Part shown: positions 20,042-32,800 of the stretch, piece by piece
How positions within the stretch are numbered: position 1 is the stretch's first letter
Layout of the letters: every line of letters begins with the position of its first letter
Assembly: GCA_038373865.1 (NCBI GenBank)
Contig: JAXGGA010003900.1
Location: 31,781-95,780, forward strand
Source of the DNA: Uloborus plumipes
Lineage: Eukaryota > Arthropoda > Arachnida > Araneae > Uloboridae
DNA: 64,000 nt
Direction: 5' to 3'
Notes under the pieces: model-generated
Database searches by the model: none
Seen by the model: only the letters and a program-made list of their open reading frames with translations
Told to the model about the DNA's origin: nothing
Position numbers and translations under genes: made by a program

Positions 20042-20336
20042 TTAAAAACCTATTTGTTCAGCTAATTCGTGTTCAATTGCCAATGTAGCTAGGCCATTTA
20101 ATCTATATTGAAGAGTTGTGGAACTTAAATTTTTTTTTATTAATTTTAATTTTGAGAAAACTCCTCTCGCCACCTGCCACACTTACTAACAAAGATAGTA
20201 AAATTCTTAAAGCAATAGCTAAATTTGGTGCAATATCAAGAGCTGAAACCAAAGATAAAATTTCGATTGGGCTTTGCTTTTTGCCTAATAAGGCCGAAAC
20301 TGACACTATTAAAAAACCGGGTCGTTTGGTAACCAT
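20042..20336 (-). pseudogene. hAT transposase C-terminal dimerisation domain relic
   Basis: The minus strand reads LRILLSLLVSVAGGERSF, then KIKINKKKF. After one frameshift near 20125 it reads LSSTTLQYRLNGLATLAIE to HELAEQIGF and a stop at 20042. The order (small-residue helix, S-x-ERSF, RL-GLA-L-IE) is the hAT C-terminal dimerisation region. The gene lies in the hAT at 16790-21266, on the opposite strand to the host transposase. No intact catalytic part was found. Confidence 0.8.
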
Positions 20337-22175
20337 GGGAGGACCCCTGTATATTTAGTTCGTGAGATGCAGTTTTGTTTTATAAATACAAGTTTAACAT
20401 GCAAGCCTGTTTTTCAAATTAAATATTATTCAACCTCATGAATACATCGCAAGAAACGAATAGTAATGAAAATACATGAAACTTACTTCAGAAATATTCC
20501 TTTCCTAAAGACAAACCAAAGCATATTTTTTGAACTTTTTGCCTTTACTTAAAGATCGACGCTGATGATGGTTGAGTTTAGCTGCAATACATAGCAAATG
20601 GTATTAAGTTTTCCGGCCACAAAGATACAAAAGGGCTTTCTAAAATCACCTAATTCGTTGAAAGTTCCCTGCACGAATAAACGGTAAAATTATCCAGGCA
20701 TACGTTGAACCTAAAGAGAAAACTCGTTTTATGGAAGAGGTGGTGTAAGTGACGCACGTGTTTTCTTTTTACTAGTACAAAAGAGAAGCAACACTACCGA
20801 AACAACAAAATCATAAAAGCGTCCCACTTCCAGGATTGTCCCGCTCCCCTTTGCATCAGTTTCAAGGAAACAATTAGCAGGAAGAGAGTTTGGAAAATAG
20901 GAGCCATAAAGCAAAGGCCTAGGGCCCAAAATCATGCGAAGTACCCCGAAGTACCAGGGTTGGGGCCTCGGTAATCGGACCGCACACGACGCTGTCTCGC
21001 CGTCTCGCTTACTGATAGGCAAGGGTGATCAGATGACGTCCCCGACAGCAATTACGGAACAAAGAGCTCACGATAAAAATAAGACCTAAAACTTTCACGT
21101 TCGTTTCAAGCTTCCAAGCTGCAAAAGGAAATGTGTTTGTAAAAGACGTTTGTACAAATTTGTCATTAATGAAAAATGTATTTTAGACATTCAAACCAAA
21201 ATGCCGCCCCTAAAATTTGGCGCTCCGGACAGGGGTCCGGAACGTCCGCCGCTAGGGCCGCCCCTGGAAGTATGCATTTTGCAACTGCAATTTTACAATT
21301 TGCTATGGTGATAAAAACGATGTTGTTACTCACTTGAAGTCCAAAAAACATATTTCAAGCAGAAAATGCTACTGAAAGCGCGTCTGTTGACAAGTTTTTC
21401 CAGAAGCAGAGTAGTGACAACAACTCGAGCAGAGTGTTTGTTTACTAGTTTCTTTGCGGAACATCCCGCTGCTGATCACGCGGGATCGTTATTTAAAAAA
21501 ATGTTTCCGAAGTCTGAAGTTGCAAAGAAATATTCATGCGGCCGCACAAAAACTGCTGCGATTGTTAATGAGCTATCTAGAAACTGCAAAGAGCAAACTG
21601 TTAGCTGCCTGAAGAGGTCTGCTTTTTCTCTGGCTATTGAGGGTAGCAATGACAATATGGATGCAAAGTTGTTTCTCAAAGTTGAAATAATATACTCTAG
21701 TGCACATTTTTTGTGAGAGCCTAATTTTTTAAAAAAAATTTTGAAAGTTGCTTCATAACTTTATAAAAGAAAAATAAAAGTTATCATATAACAAATTTAA
21801 ATATGAATCCATTAAAACTTATCCCGATGCAAATGATTCCATTTTAATTTTTACTAAATCCTATAAGTTCAAATTATATGAAATTCATAACTAATTTTAT
21901 ATTAAATGAAAAGAGTAGGTTTAAAAAGTGTCTTGTTTGATTTTGTTTTGCATTTAAAATCTGGATAAAAAAAAAATCTTCTGGATTTTTTTTCTCAGAA
22001 GTTGGCAGGTATGGTATTCCAATAAAAGTAATTGTGTATACCATTTTCTACACCAATAACTTTTAGAAATAAGAGTATAAAGGCCAATAATTTTCTTATT
22101 TGGATGTAAAATACTTTTTTCTGTGCAAGTTACCAAGTGCATATTCAAGTGGAGTGGCAACTCGTGACTCTCAAA

Positions 22176-22953
22176 CTAGGCGGTGCTGCAATTTTTTTAA
22201 TGTAACAAAAATGTATGCATATGTCAATACGTAATTTTTTTAACTCACCAATATTAAAATAATTATTAAACATATAATTTCAATTCAAACAAATGGGAAA
22301 AACAAAGCACATTTTCATTTTTTTTTTTGCAAATTCTATGTAAACTTTTTCATATTATTGCTCAAACTTTTTCCTGCACTGAGCATAGCTAAGGCTGCTA
22401 ACCTATCATCTGACATGTTTCGAATGAATGTCTTGGTTAAATTTCTTCTGGTGCGAGAACTTTCTATTCGTCAAAGCATGAGCAATGGTAAAATCCGAAA
22501 CAAAGCGACTTTCTTTTTAATATTTTTTTCGGACAAAAATAACAATAAAACAGAAATAGCAGGCAAATGCTCAACGCTCATCGTTTCATACACTACTAAA
22601 GTTGAAAAATATTTAGTTTGAAACAGCAAATAATAAAACAGCGAAAAAGAAATATTCAGCATGCGTATGCGAGTAATCGGTTACTAAAAGAGTCTCGGGG
22701 AGCTGTACCTGTTGCTCTCTGTGCAGCGCTTTACGGAAAGTATGAAATTTTGTTTTCGCACTTTAGTTGAGGCCGTAAGATTGACTTCACTGATATTTTA
22801 ATGGCGTGTTTGTGTGTGTAACGAAATATCTTTTACTGACCAGCTATTGATTTTGTATTCACTCAGGATCAGAATAAAATAAAAATGAGAACGAAATACT
22901 AACTTAAAAGCACATTTTTTGAAAAAACTACTGGGGGTGCTGCAGCGCCTATG
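22176..22953. mobile_element. possible TIR element
   Basis: CTAGGCGGTGCTGCA at the left and, inverted, CCATAGGCGCTGCAGCACC at the right are similar. No target duplication is visible. The interior contains an 87-codon open frame (22358-22621) that I do not recognise. Confidence 0.35.
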
Positions 22954-23711
22954 GACGAGACGCACTGTTCAAGTGTTTTAGTGCATGTAATTCATCCTTT
23001 TAATAATTGTATGTGAAATTAAAGCTTATAAATTAAATTAGGCAAAAAAAAAAAACCTGTGCTGAAGCGCAAGCCCCTTGGGCCTAAAATAATTTTGTAC
23101 CAAAGCACACAATGCAGGCACACCTTACACATAGTTCCACAATTTCTTTGACCTTACTTTTTTAGAGATAAAAGGACAGGTCTGTTTATTGAATTTTTTA
23201 ATTAAAATTTTATTGGCTTCTTTAGAATTAACCTTAATATAAAGGTGGCAAGATTAACTGGATGTTTTGAGGGTTGTGTTCAAAAAGTCATTCTGATTTA
23301 TTTCATTCTTTAGAACTAACTTAAAAAAAAAATATTTTGTTGCTGGCACTGTTGTTAGTTTATGGCTTGATTGAAAGAATATTTGTGCACTTGCAGTTAC
23401 CAGCTTTTATGCTTGCTCTTAATATGAATTCGGGATACCTTTTCCTTTTCCATGCATTCTATTAATCCCGGGAATACATGGAGTATGCAAATTGTACCAG
23501 GACCCCCCCCCCCCCCCCAAAAAAAAAAAATCCTAGGCATGATGCTGTAGGAGTGGGGAGAAACTGGAGCAGTATTTTGACTAACATTTTGGAGTGTGAA
23601 CCCAGAAAGTCAGTTTCCATGATTGCAAATTTGGCTATTCCAAGCCCCATATGCAACTGACAGCTTGCACTTGTGCCTTAATAATGAAATTACCAATTGT
23701 TTTGAAAATAA

Positions 23712-23717
23712 TTTATT
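23712..23717 (-). promoter_or_regulatory. poly(A) signal of the nrf-6-like gene
   Basis: AATAAA on the minus strand, about 35 nt after the stop codon. No other candidate lies nearer the stop in the sense direction. Confidence 0.55.
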
Positions 23718-23751
23718 GAGAGGTGAAAATGAGTTCAAATGATCCATACAT

Positions 23752-23868
23752 TCAAGACTTCTTTGGTAGCAATGCTCTTTCCAGTGCAACAAATGGAGAT
23801 TCAAACAGCAATGATAAAAAGATGGAGATGGCATAAGTGAGGCACAAATTTCCTAGGAATGCATACAA
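23752..23868 (-). CDS. nrf-6: exon 15: last membrane segment and stop
   Basis: Encodes LYAFLGNLCLTYAISIFLS, then LLFESPFVALERALLPKKS and TGA. The FE-P--LE ending is usual for the family C-terminus. Confidence 0.94.
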   Translation of the reverse strand: MYAFLGNLCLTYAISIFLSLLFESPFVALERALLPKKS

Positions 23869-26800
23869 CTGAAAACAAAAAAAATCTCATTCAGCAATTT
23901 AAAAATCGTGTCATTTAAAGAAGCACTAAAGTTTAGTTTACAGAAATCGGGGTTGAAGTTTTGGACTGGTCAAGTAGATTTCACTGTCCAAAAGTATGCT
24001 ACAGCTGAAAGGGTCTAATCTGATCAATTCGTATTTACTAGTTGTTGTAATGCATAAAAATAAATATGAATTAGTTGTAATTAATCAAAATTTGATATTT
24101 TATTTATTGATGCAGTCGAACCTCGTTAAAACATCCCTAAAGGGACCTTTAAAATTAATGCATCTTATTATAGGACTCGCCTGTAGTTTCTCTTATTCCA
24201 AAAGCAGTGTAGTAAATGAATTGGGGGAGGGGGGGGGGGCAAATTTAGTTTGTCTTAGCAATAATTTGTTTTATGCCTGTTTTGACTTAACGAGTTTTTA
24301 CAGCATATTAAATATTTTTAAAAAGTAAGATATTAACATATTACCATGGTAGCCTAGGAGCTTACTATACATACACTAGGCAACCATAGTGTGTTGCGAA
24401 CGCGGTTCCTTTCACCAAATAAGCAAATTAACATGGGCTGTATCAGCTTTACAATACATTGAAATTTTTTCACAGAAATATGTTTTGCCTTAATCTATAT
24501 ACTTCGTATGAACAGAATTATATGACTTTTTAAATGGACACTTGTGCAAAATGGGTCAATCTACCAAGCAATACTAATGAGTAAATAAGAGTTCAAAGCT
24601 GCCCAACCATGCAGCTTCTTGGAAGTGGTTCGGATAGACAGCACAGTAATGCTGCATTAGGCTTTTGAATCATTTTTGCACCCCATAGTAGGTCAGTTTA
24701 TCTGCCAACCTATGTGGATAACTTATTTTTAAATTTTTGTTGGTTTACTCATTTATGTATAACACCATCCAAATATGAAGAATTAAATATTTCATAAATT
24801 GATAAAAACCCACAGTAAACTTACCACAAAGTACTGTGAAAAATGAACAACAGCTTCCATGGATCCATAATAAGCATTCATTATGACTGGATGTATGAGA
24901 TAAGCGCAATAAGTTAGCCTGCTTAAAGGTACAAAAATCGAGCAGGCCAGTATGGAGTTGATGATGCCTGAAAAGGTGTTAAAAAAATTATTTAATTATA
25001 TATCCACACATTTCCATTTTTATAAAAACTTGATGAACAGTTCTGGTTAAAGTAAATTTCTTAAAAAAGAAACTGAAGCAGACTCTCAAAGAGTTCCTAT
25101 TTTACATAATTTTTCTCATTGTTTTCTACTCCCCCCCCCCCCCCATCAAAATTTGTAGAATTTTCATTTTTGTTTTGCCCACACAGAGAACTTTCTCGTG
25201 GTTTGAGTTTGAAAATAAAGAATAAATGAATTGTACAAGAGTGCAACTGCAGGGGTCTTTTAAGGAGTTGCATACATAGACTTCCGCCCCCCCCCCTAAT
25301 CAACTACAAAAAAGTTTTCCTGTGTAACTTACATGCAGGGGTGATTGTGTTCCGGTATTTTACCGGATTTCCGGTATTTTCATGATCGATTCTGGTATTT
25401 TCATGTTCGAAAATACCGGAAATAAAATATTTTTAATTATGCTTTTATCTTCCCACCTCCGGATTTTTTTTCTTTTCGAATTTTCGATGATTATACCGAT
25501 AATTATTAATAATATTCATCAAATAGAAATGTTAAGATGAAAATTCTAATTGTTTTTTTACCTTACTAAATTATTTTATTTGCATCCGATATGAGAATCA
25601 AATTTTTCTCACTTTTGAACTTTTGATGCTTATTACCCTTAGTTAGGAGACAAATAAATGAAATGTAACAAATGCAACTTTCATTACTTTATAAATGCTT
25701 TCGCACAACAAACAGTAATTCTGTTAGACTTTTGCTTTCTCCTTAAAATATTTTTTTGGAGATAATTGCTCATCACCAGCTCAAAAGTAACTTTATTGCT
25801 CATTTACAATTTAATTAAATGCATGTACAATATTTTGACTAAAAACTATTTGAATATATGAAATGTGTTAGTTTATGAAAGGAAATTAATTATGTAGTAT
25901 AATTATAAAATTAGGTGTGCTTAAGTAATAGGGGCCTTGGTTTTAAAAAAACACTCCCCCCCCCCACACTTTTCCTTTATAACTTTCAGGTATTTTTTTA
26001 TGAACTTACAATCACCCCTGCTTACATGATGCTGTTGTTCTAGATCGTGTGTCCTCAAACCTTGTTCCCTCCCCCCAGGCGGGGGGGGGTGCTACTTGCA
26101 TTGCTTTTAATGTTACATTGACTTTACACTAAGTTTTTTGAAAAAATGTCCTAAAATTTTTATTTTGCTACTTCTAGCCCTATAAAATAACCTCATACCT
26201 CAAAACTTCATGTTCAGAATCTTCCAAAAAAGCATATAGGCTTTTTTGGTAAAAGTCAGGAAAAAGGGATGGTCATTTTCTGATTTTTTTAAAAATTTTA
26301 TGTCAAATTGTTTTTGGTCACCTTTTAGTCACCTTCGTTTTAAAAATTTGTCACATTCTTCAAAGATCATCAGCACTCCTCGGCCTGAATTTATATTCTT
26401 GTTTATTGAACAAATTTTCATTCACAGCACTGCTGTAGTCGGAGGGGGGGGGTGCTACTTGCATTGCTTTTAATGTTACATTGACTTTACACTAAGTTTT
26501 TTGAAAAAATGTCCTAAAATTTTTATTTTGCTACTTCTAACCCTATAAAATAACCTCATACCTCAAAACTTCATGTTCAGAATCTTCCAAAAAAGCATAT
26601 AGGCTTTTTTGGTAAAAGTCAGGAAAAAGGGATGGTCATTTTCTGATTTTTTTAAAAATTTTATGTCAAATTGTTTTTGGTTACCTTTTAGTTACCTTCG
26701 TTTTAAAAATTTGTCACATTCTTCAAAGATCATCAGCACTCCTCGGCCTGAATTTATATTCTTGTTTATTGAACAAATTTTCATTCACAGCACTGCTGTA

Positions 26801-29800
26801 GTCGGAGGGGGGGGGGGGGGGGGAGGACTCAATTAAGAAAAAGCTAGTTGAAACCAATTTACATTACATTTGCAAATACTTCAAGGAATAGCTTTCTCTC
26901 CAAATACAGCACTCTGATTAACAGTAGCTTTCACATTTAAAAAAAAAATCAATGAATTTTTAAAACATTGCTCAAAATGTAAGCAAATCAAATAATATTG
27001 AACATTATTCCAATTTAGAAACTTGTAGATAATGTCCATGACTCACCACCATATCCATACACACATGCGATCGTAAGCCACCCTAAAGTCACGGCCCACG
27101 CTGTTCGAGCAAGTGCACTGTAAGCTGCTGCTTCAGAATTTGAAGGAAGTTTCCCTTGATTAGCTGGCCACATAAGATAGATGATAACCAAACCAAACAA
27201 GACATTTGAAAACCACAGCAATGCTACGATTTTCTACAGCAAGAAAAAAAAGTTTAAAATATATTTTACAAAAAAAATTACATTTTCTTGAAACATTACT
27301 GAACAGAAGATACTATTACCAGTGGCGCACCCACAGAGGAGGCTAAGGGACTTCCCTCTCAGAGACTGGACGAAATTCTGAAAATGCCATGACCTCCTTG
27401 ACGAGACAAAAACCAAAAATTTTGTTTTATGGACTTAGATTTTGAAATTATTACCAACTGGTTGAAAATGACTCCTCTTAAAACACAGCTGCTGCAAAAA
27501 TCTTTTCACAAGAGACTCCAACAATGAGGAGACAACCTCTTTCTCTTTTTCAAAAGATAATAATTGCTGCAGCTTTCTTTATTCGATGTTTTTTCTTAAA
27601 TTGAGCATAATTAGGTTGATGTATGTCCTTTATCTTTTACAAATTTAAATGGATTTTGTATTTAGATAGAGATAAAAAGTGCTAAGAACGGGAAATTTAG
27701 AAATTTGGCTAATGATCCAAATAAACATCAAGTTAACTATAGAACATGTTTTTTATACTCCGAATAACGCTTATTCTACTTATTTCAATAAAAAACACCA
27801 ATAATGTCTTCTTTTCTTGTACTACCAGTACGAAACAAAAATACCTCAATTAGTTACATTAATTTGAAACTGGGTCACAATGCTAAAACTGCTGTGTAAG
27901 ACTAAAAATATTGAAACATATAGAGCATAGTATCGTATTGCATGCATTTATTAGTTGTTCAATGATAAAACTTCAAATATGCGCAGAAGCCGAAGCGCTG
28001 GCCAGTTGGCCGTAGCTTCGGCCAAACCCTGCTTCACGCCATCTCTAGTTTTAACTATTTAATTTTTCATAAGAATAGAAATTAAATTTATAAAAGGGCT
28101 GAAAATAATAATTATGCATAAAACTAACCCTTTTTAGGACAAGCTCTTTCTTGTGTAACAGAAAATAGCCAACAGCTATTCCAACAATGTATGGACCCAT
28201 TCTGCAGTAAGGTTTAATATATACTTCTCTGTAGTATTTGTTGACAAGTTCTAATGGCCTGAGAAAGAAATATAATTTGTGAAAATTCAACTTGCAATAC
28301 ATGTATGTTCACATGAGCATCTAAAAAGGTCTAAATAATGTAATGAAGTTAAAGAGCTAACAAATAACTAAAACATGATGTATTTTGAAATTTTTAAATA
28401 TTAAAGTATATTAATATCAATTTCAGGCCCGTCATTTAGATGGGAGATGTCAACTCCCCCCCTCCTGCTTTAAGATTTTAAAGTATTTACATATGAGTAG
28501 ACATGGTTTCTATTGCTCTCTGATGAAATTGCAGTGTTTGCACCCTTTGACCGCCCCCCCCCCCCGAAAAACTTGAAATGATGGGCCTGATCAATGGGTT
28601 TATGGCAGTTAAAGCAAAATAATTCGCGCATAAGACAAAAATTTCAAAAAAAAAAAACATTTGAACTGTTATTTTATACATATAACGAGCAGAACACTGC
28701 ACCGCGATCCCATGCTTGTGCAATAAATGGAAAGGTAAAGTCAATTGAATAAATTTAAATTCATTCCAACCCTCTGATATAAAATTGTTATAATCTTTAA
28801 TTCAAATGTGCTCCACAACCTTTTAAATTCTTCTAAAAGCCCTGTTAAAGTTTAAAACACAATTCGCCAAGTAAATCAAAAAGACTTTAATGTAAGTAAG
28901 TTACAAAAGACATTAATTACTCAAATTTAGTAAATTTTCAAGGCTTAACTCTATACGCAAATTTAAATCACTATGTAACTTCTGGGATGAAAGAGCAGTT
29001 TATCAAGAAAATGGACCTAGTGTTTCAGTTTGCGTGTTTCAGTTTTGAAAATGGACTAAATTTGAGTAAGTAATATCTCCTGTTCTAATTAACAGAGATA
29101 AATGTGCTAAAACTTATCTTTTTCAGAAAAAAAAACCCTTTCCAGCGATGCATAATGTTAGCGTGTAGGGGAAAGTTTCCCTCCCTCAATTATGCCGGAT
29201 ACACCAAAAATGAGACTAATTAATAAATTTAAAAATAACTAATTCGAAATTTAGAATTTGGCGTTCGAGGTGCAGATTACGGGGATACGTTCCAATTTTG
29301 TGCCAAGTTTCAGGTCTGTAGGTGATGAGGGGGCTTCTAGCCATTGGTTACAAACATACATACAAACAAACAGAACCCGTCATTTTTATATCACTGCTCG
29401 ACATTGAAAATGCAACACCAAGAAGGAGTGGTCAGAAATTCATGCAAATTTTACCGTAGACGCACGTCACTGAGTTATGCAAATGATATGAAATGCGCAG
29501 CTCTCCGACGCACGTGAAGTAAGATATAAGAGAATGAAGTTGAAAAGTGGGCTATGTTCATGTTGGTTTTTCTGCCAGACTAATTATCGGAGAAATTTGG
29601 TTTTTGTCTCGAAGGATACGTGTGATAGGAGGAAATGCCACGCCGTCCTCAACAAAGACACTTCCAGCATATAGACGACTTTACAAGGGGTATGGTGATC
29701 GGACTGAGAAGGGGAGGTTGGTCCATACGTCAAATTGCAGCTGATACCCACATGGATGCAAGCACTGTGCATCGGCTGTGTCGGAGATGATTGGAAAGAG

Positions 29801-32800
29801 GAAATGTAGCCACATTGAAGGGTGCAGGTGCAGCCAGAGTGACGTCAGACCGCTTGGATCGACGGATTCACCGACAAGCTGTGGCGTCGACGTGGAGAGA
29901 GATCGAATCCGGCAGTAACTGTGGAACGCCCCACAGCGCGACAACGTGGCATAATGGTTTGGGGCGCTATTGCATACAATTCCGTATCAGCTCTGGTTCG
30001 TATTCGGGCACTATGACGGCCCAACGATATGTAGATAATGTACTGCGGCCGGTGGCAATCCCCTACCTTCAGGGTCTGCCAAATGCAATTTTTCAACAGG
30101 ATAACACCCGGCCTCACAGTGCTCGAATCAGCCAACATGCTCTACGAGGTGTACAGATGCTTTCCTGCCACCTATACTCTCCTGACTTGTCACCAATCGA
30201 ACATGTGTGGACGTGATTGGACGCCGTTTGCAGAACCTGTCACTGCCTCGTTCAGAGGACGAACTGTGGCAAATGGTTGAAAGGGAATGGAGTGCCATCC
30301 CTCAGGACACCATCCGCAGGCTTATTGACTCATGCCTAGACGTGTTTCTTCGTGCATCGCTGTCCGCGGTGGTCCTACTTCTTACTGAGCCGACGCCGTC
30401 CTCGCTCTAAATTTTGCTTATTTATTTTGAAATAAATATTACTTAGTGTTCCATGAAGTCTCTGTCTTCTTACCAAATTTCATCAATTTCTGACCACTCC
30501 TTCTTGGTTTGCATTTTCAATGTCAAGCAGTGAAAGAATAGATAGTTTACAAAGAGAAAGAACTAGTAATTTACTTTTACAAATGTTAGTTTAAAGCATC
30601 AATTTTAAGCGACCAATACGAAATATTTGTTAATATCTAAAATTGTCTTGCCACACTATGCAGGTGTAATTGACTTGAGTTTTCTCATATTTAGAGTGAC
30701 TCAAAACTTTCCAGAAAGAAGTCAACTATACTCACAACACATCATTTGTATAAGGTATTGCGGGAAGATGATGCATCACAGTGATTACAGCAGTAGCTAT
30801 GGTAGTTGCCAGCAGAAACACAAACATTGAAATCAAACCATACTTTAAGTTTCTAGAAGAGATTGAAAAATTAACAAAATATGCAAGTCTATTTAATTTT
30901 TGAAATTTAAAGAACAATGCCTTTATATTTTAGAAATGCAAAGTCATAATTGTGTAATATGCAATGAGTTACCGCCCATAAGCCAGGACTGAGGCAGAAC
31001 TGAAGCAAATGCACCCACAGCACGATCATAGCATCCTAAGACTACTATGATCAAGCAGTAAGATAAATTCACTTTACCTACCAGTTTGTTGGCAATCTTA
31101 GCTTCAATAAGAGGATCTTTTCCTTCAGCTCGATCATTGGCTATTCCTAACTGAGGAGTCCACAATAAGGACGAAACTGCAGTCTTAGGATGCTATGATC
31201 GAGCTGTGGGTGCATTTGCTTCATAATTGTGTATTCTTAGACGTTACAGTGATGCATTGGAATTTGACAAGTAGGAAATGCGGACAGCATATTCATTTTC
31301 TTTTAATTTTCAAAGTAGTGCTAGAGCAAAATTTTCTTATACACATTAATAGAAAAGAGAACATTTACTTCTGCTCCATCTTTTTTTTTTCTCATAAAAT
31401 TTGAAAAGAAATAGAAAATTTAAACAAATGAAAAAAAAAAAAAAATTCTAAGATAATAAACTTACTTGAACAACGGTATCAATATCAGAGGAACAACAAG
31501 GTAAAATTGCATATCTGTAGCCAAATACCATGTGTGACTTAAACACTAGGATAAAAAGAAACACTTTTCAAGCAACTTAGAGACATTAAAAAAATAATTG
31601 ACAAAATTATAAGTATTGCATAATACAACGGATCATAAAAGATACCTGATTCAATTTGAAACGGCTATTCCTTTACAATCGTAATTGTTATTACAATTGT
31701 ACTGTATTTGCAGAGCTTTAAAAGCTTTTTCATCAATTATACGTCAGTAGTGATATTTCCAAACTCACTACATCCTTAGTTTACCCAAGTTTAACTCAAC
31801 CAATATTCTTAAAGTTTTTGACATTCTTTTAAAGTATGACACCCATTTACTTCAAAACTGGATATAAATACTAAAAACTATGTAATGAAAACTGATTGCT
31901 AGTACATAATAGTCTGTATAACACTTAAATGCCAAAACAAAACTGATCTTAACCTAAGTTGTTAAAATGGATGCAATAAGTTTTGAAACACCATTACTTA
32001 CATGCATAATCATGAATTAAATGATTTAACTAGTGTGAAGACTACTTGCTGCTTTACTAGACAAGACTATTTGCTGCTCCCTAGAAGGTTACTAAATGAA
32101 CTTTTCTAATTTAGATTAGGATTCTAGACTTAGAATGCTTAATACGTATAGTCTTGAGCAAAGGAGAATCTGAGGGGACATGATTCAATTGTTTAAATTT
32201 ATTAAAATGAATAATGATGTTACGGGGTTAGTTTTTTGCACAGAAAGCAGGACAAGGGGTCATTGTTTTAAGCTGTTTAAATCTCAGGCTAATCTGGAAA
32301 TTCGGAAAAATACTATTTTAGCAGGGTAGTGGGAATTTGGAACAGTTTACCGGAAGAGGCGGTAAGGAGCAAGGGAGAAGATAGCTTTAAGCGGGCCATT
32401 GATCTTCATTGGGGTCTATAATTTGACTAGGACCGGGGCCGGCGCGATTCTCTCCTCTACTCTACTCTTTCTCCGGGCCTAACACTGTGAGATTGGGGGA
32501 GCCCGTGACGTCATTCATTGAGTCAAAAGATTGGAGCGTCTTACAAGACAAATCGGACATTCGCATTGTCGATGGGTGCTTGTAAAATTTTTTTTCTTGA
32601 TGTTATTCATCAGGGACGTAACTAGATGGGGGCGGAAGGGACTGGTGTCCAGGGGGCCAGATTATACGGACGCTAAACTAACGAACTATTGAATAAATTT
32701 ATATTTTTCTCCAGAAAAAAGTGGGGAATTAAGTCAACTTCTGTGAAGTAAAAAGAAAAAAATCTAGCTAAATGCAGAAATAAAGATGGGTGAGAAGAAT

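Larger units (their letters stand above)
16790..21266. mobile_element. hAT element (middle layer of nest)
   Basis: Exact 8-bp duplication gaagtatg at 16782-16789 and 21267-21274. Ends are CAGGGGCGGCGCTAGC and, inverted, CAGGGGCGGCCCTAGCGG. It carries a decayed transposase C-terminus on the minus strand (20042-20336) and is itself interrupted by a Helitron at 17588-19294. Length without the Helitron is about 2.8 kb. Confidence 0.9.
16704..21716 (+). pseudogene. BED-finger hAT-type transposase relic, split by an insertion
   Basis: The N-terminus MSKRYLQSFEKLY starts at 16704 and a frameshift near 16745 is needed to continue as SDYPCIIRSYSGPKYA. The codons are cut at 16789 and resume at 21267 after the inserted element, sharing its 8-bp duplication gaagtatg. 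The resumed part has a Cys/His finger (C-x-C...THLKSKKH, a BED signature), then AADHAGSLFKKMFPKSE and SLAIEGSNDNMDAKL, which I recognise as the N-terminal region of hAT-like transposases. Frame breaks and the missing C-terminus make it a pseudogene. Confidence 0.8.
16344..22013. mobile_element. BED-type DNA transposon (outermost layer of nest)
   Basis: CATACCTGCCAAC at the left is inverted at the right as GTTGGCAGGTATG. Both are directly bordered by gtattc (16338-16343, 22014-22019). It carries the start of a BED-finger transposase (16704 onward) that is split by another hAT at 16790-21266. Without that insert the element would be about 1.2 kb, so most of the transposase is already deleted. 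Confidence 0.75.

Noticed and set aside
22358..22621. 87-codon open frame as a gene
   Set aside because: Lies in a probable TIR element and shows no recognisable motif.
26246..26836. Duplicated 75-codon proteins
   Set aside because: Frames created by the tandem 363-bp repeat. They end in poly-Gly from G runs, and the older copy at 8345 does not preserve them.
30944..31165. Extra exon of the nrf-6-like gene in intron 10
   Set aside because: Its splice phase does not fit, since joining to exon 10 gives an immediate stop. Exon 11 at 30736-30852 restores the family sequence directly.
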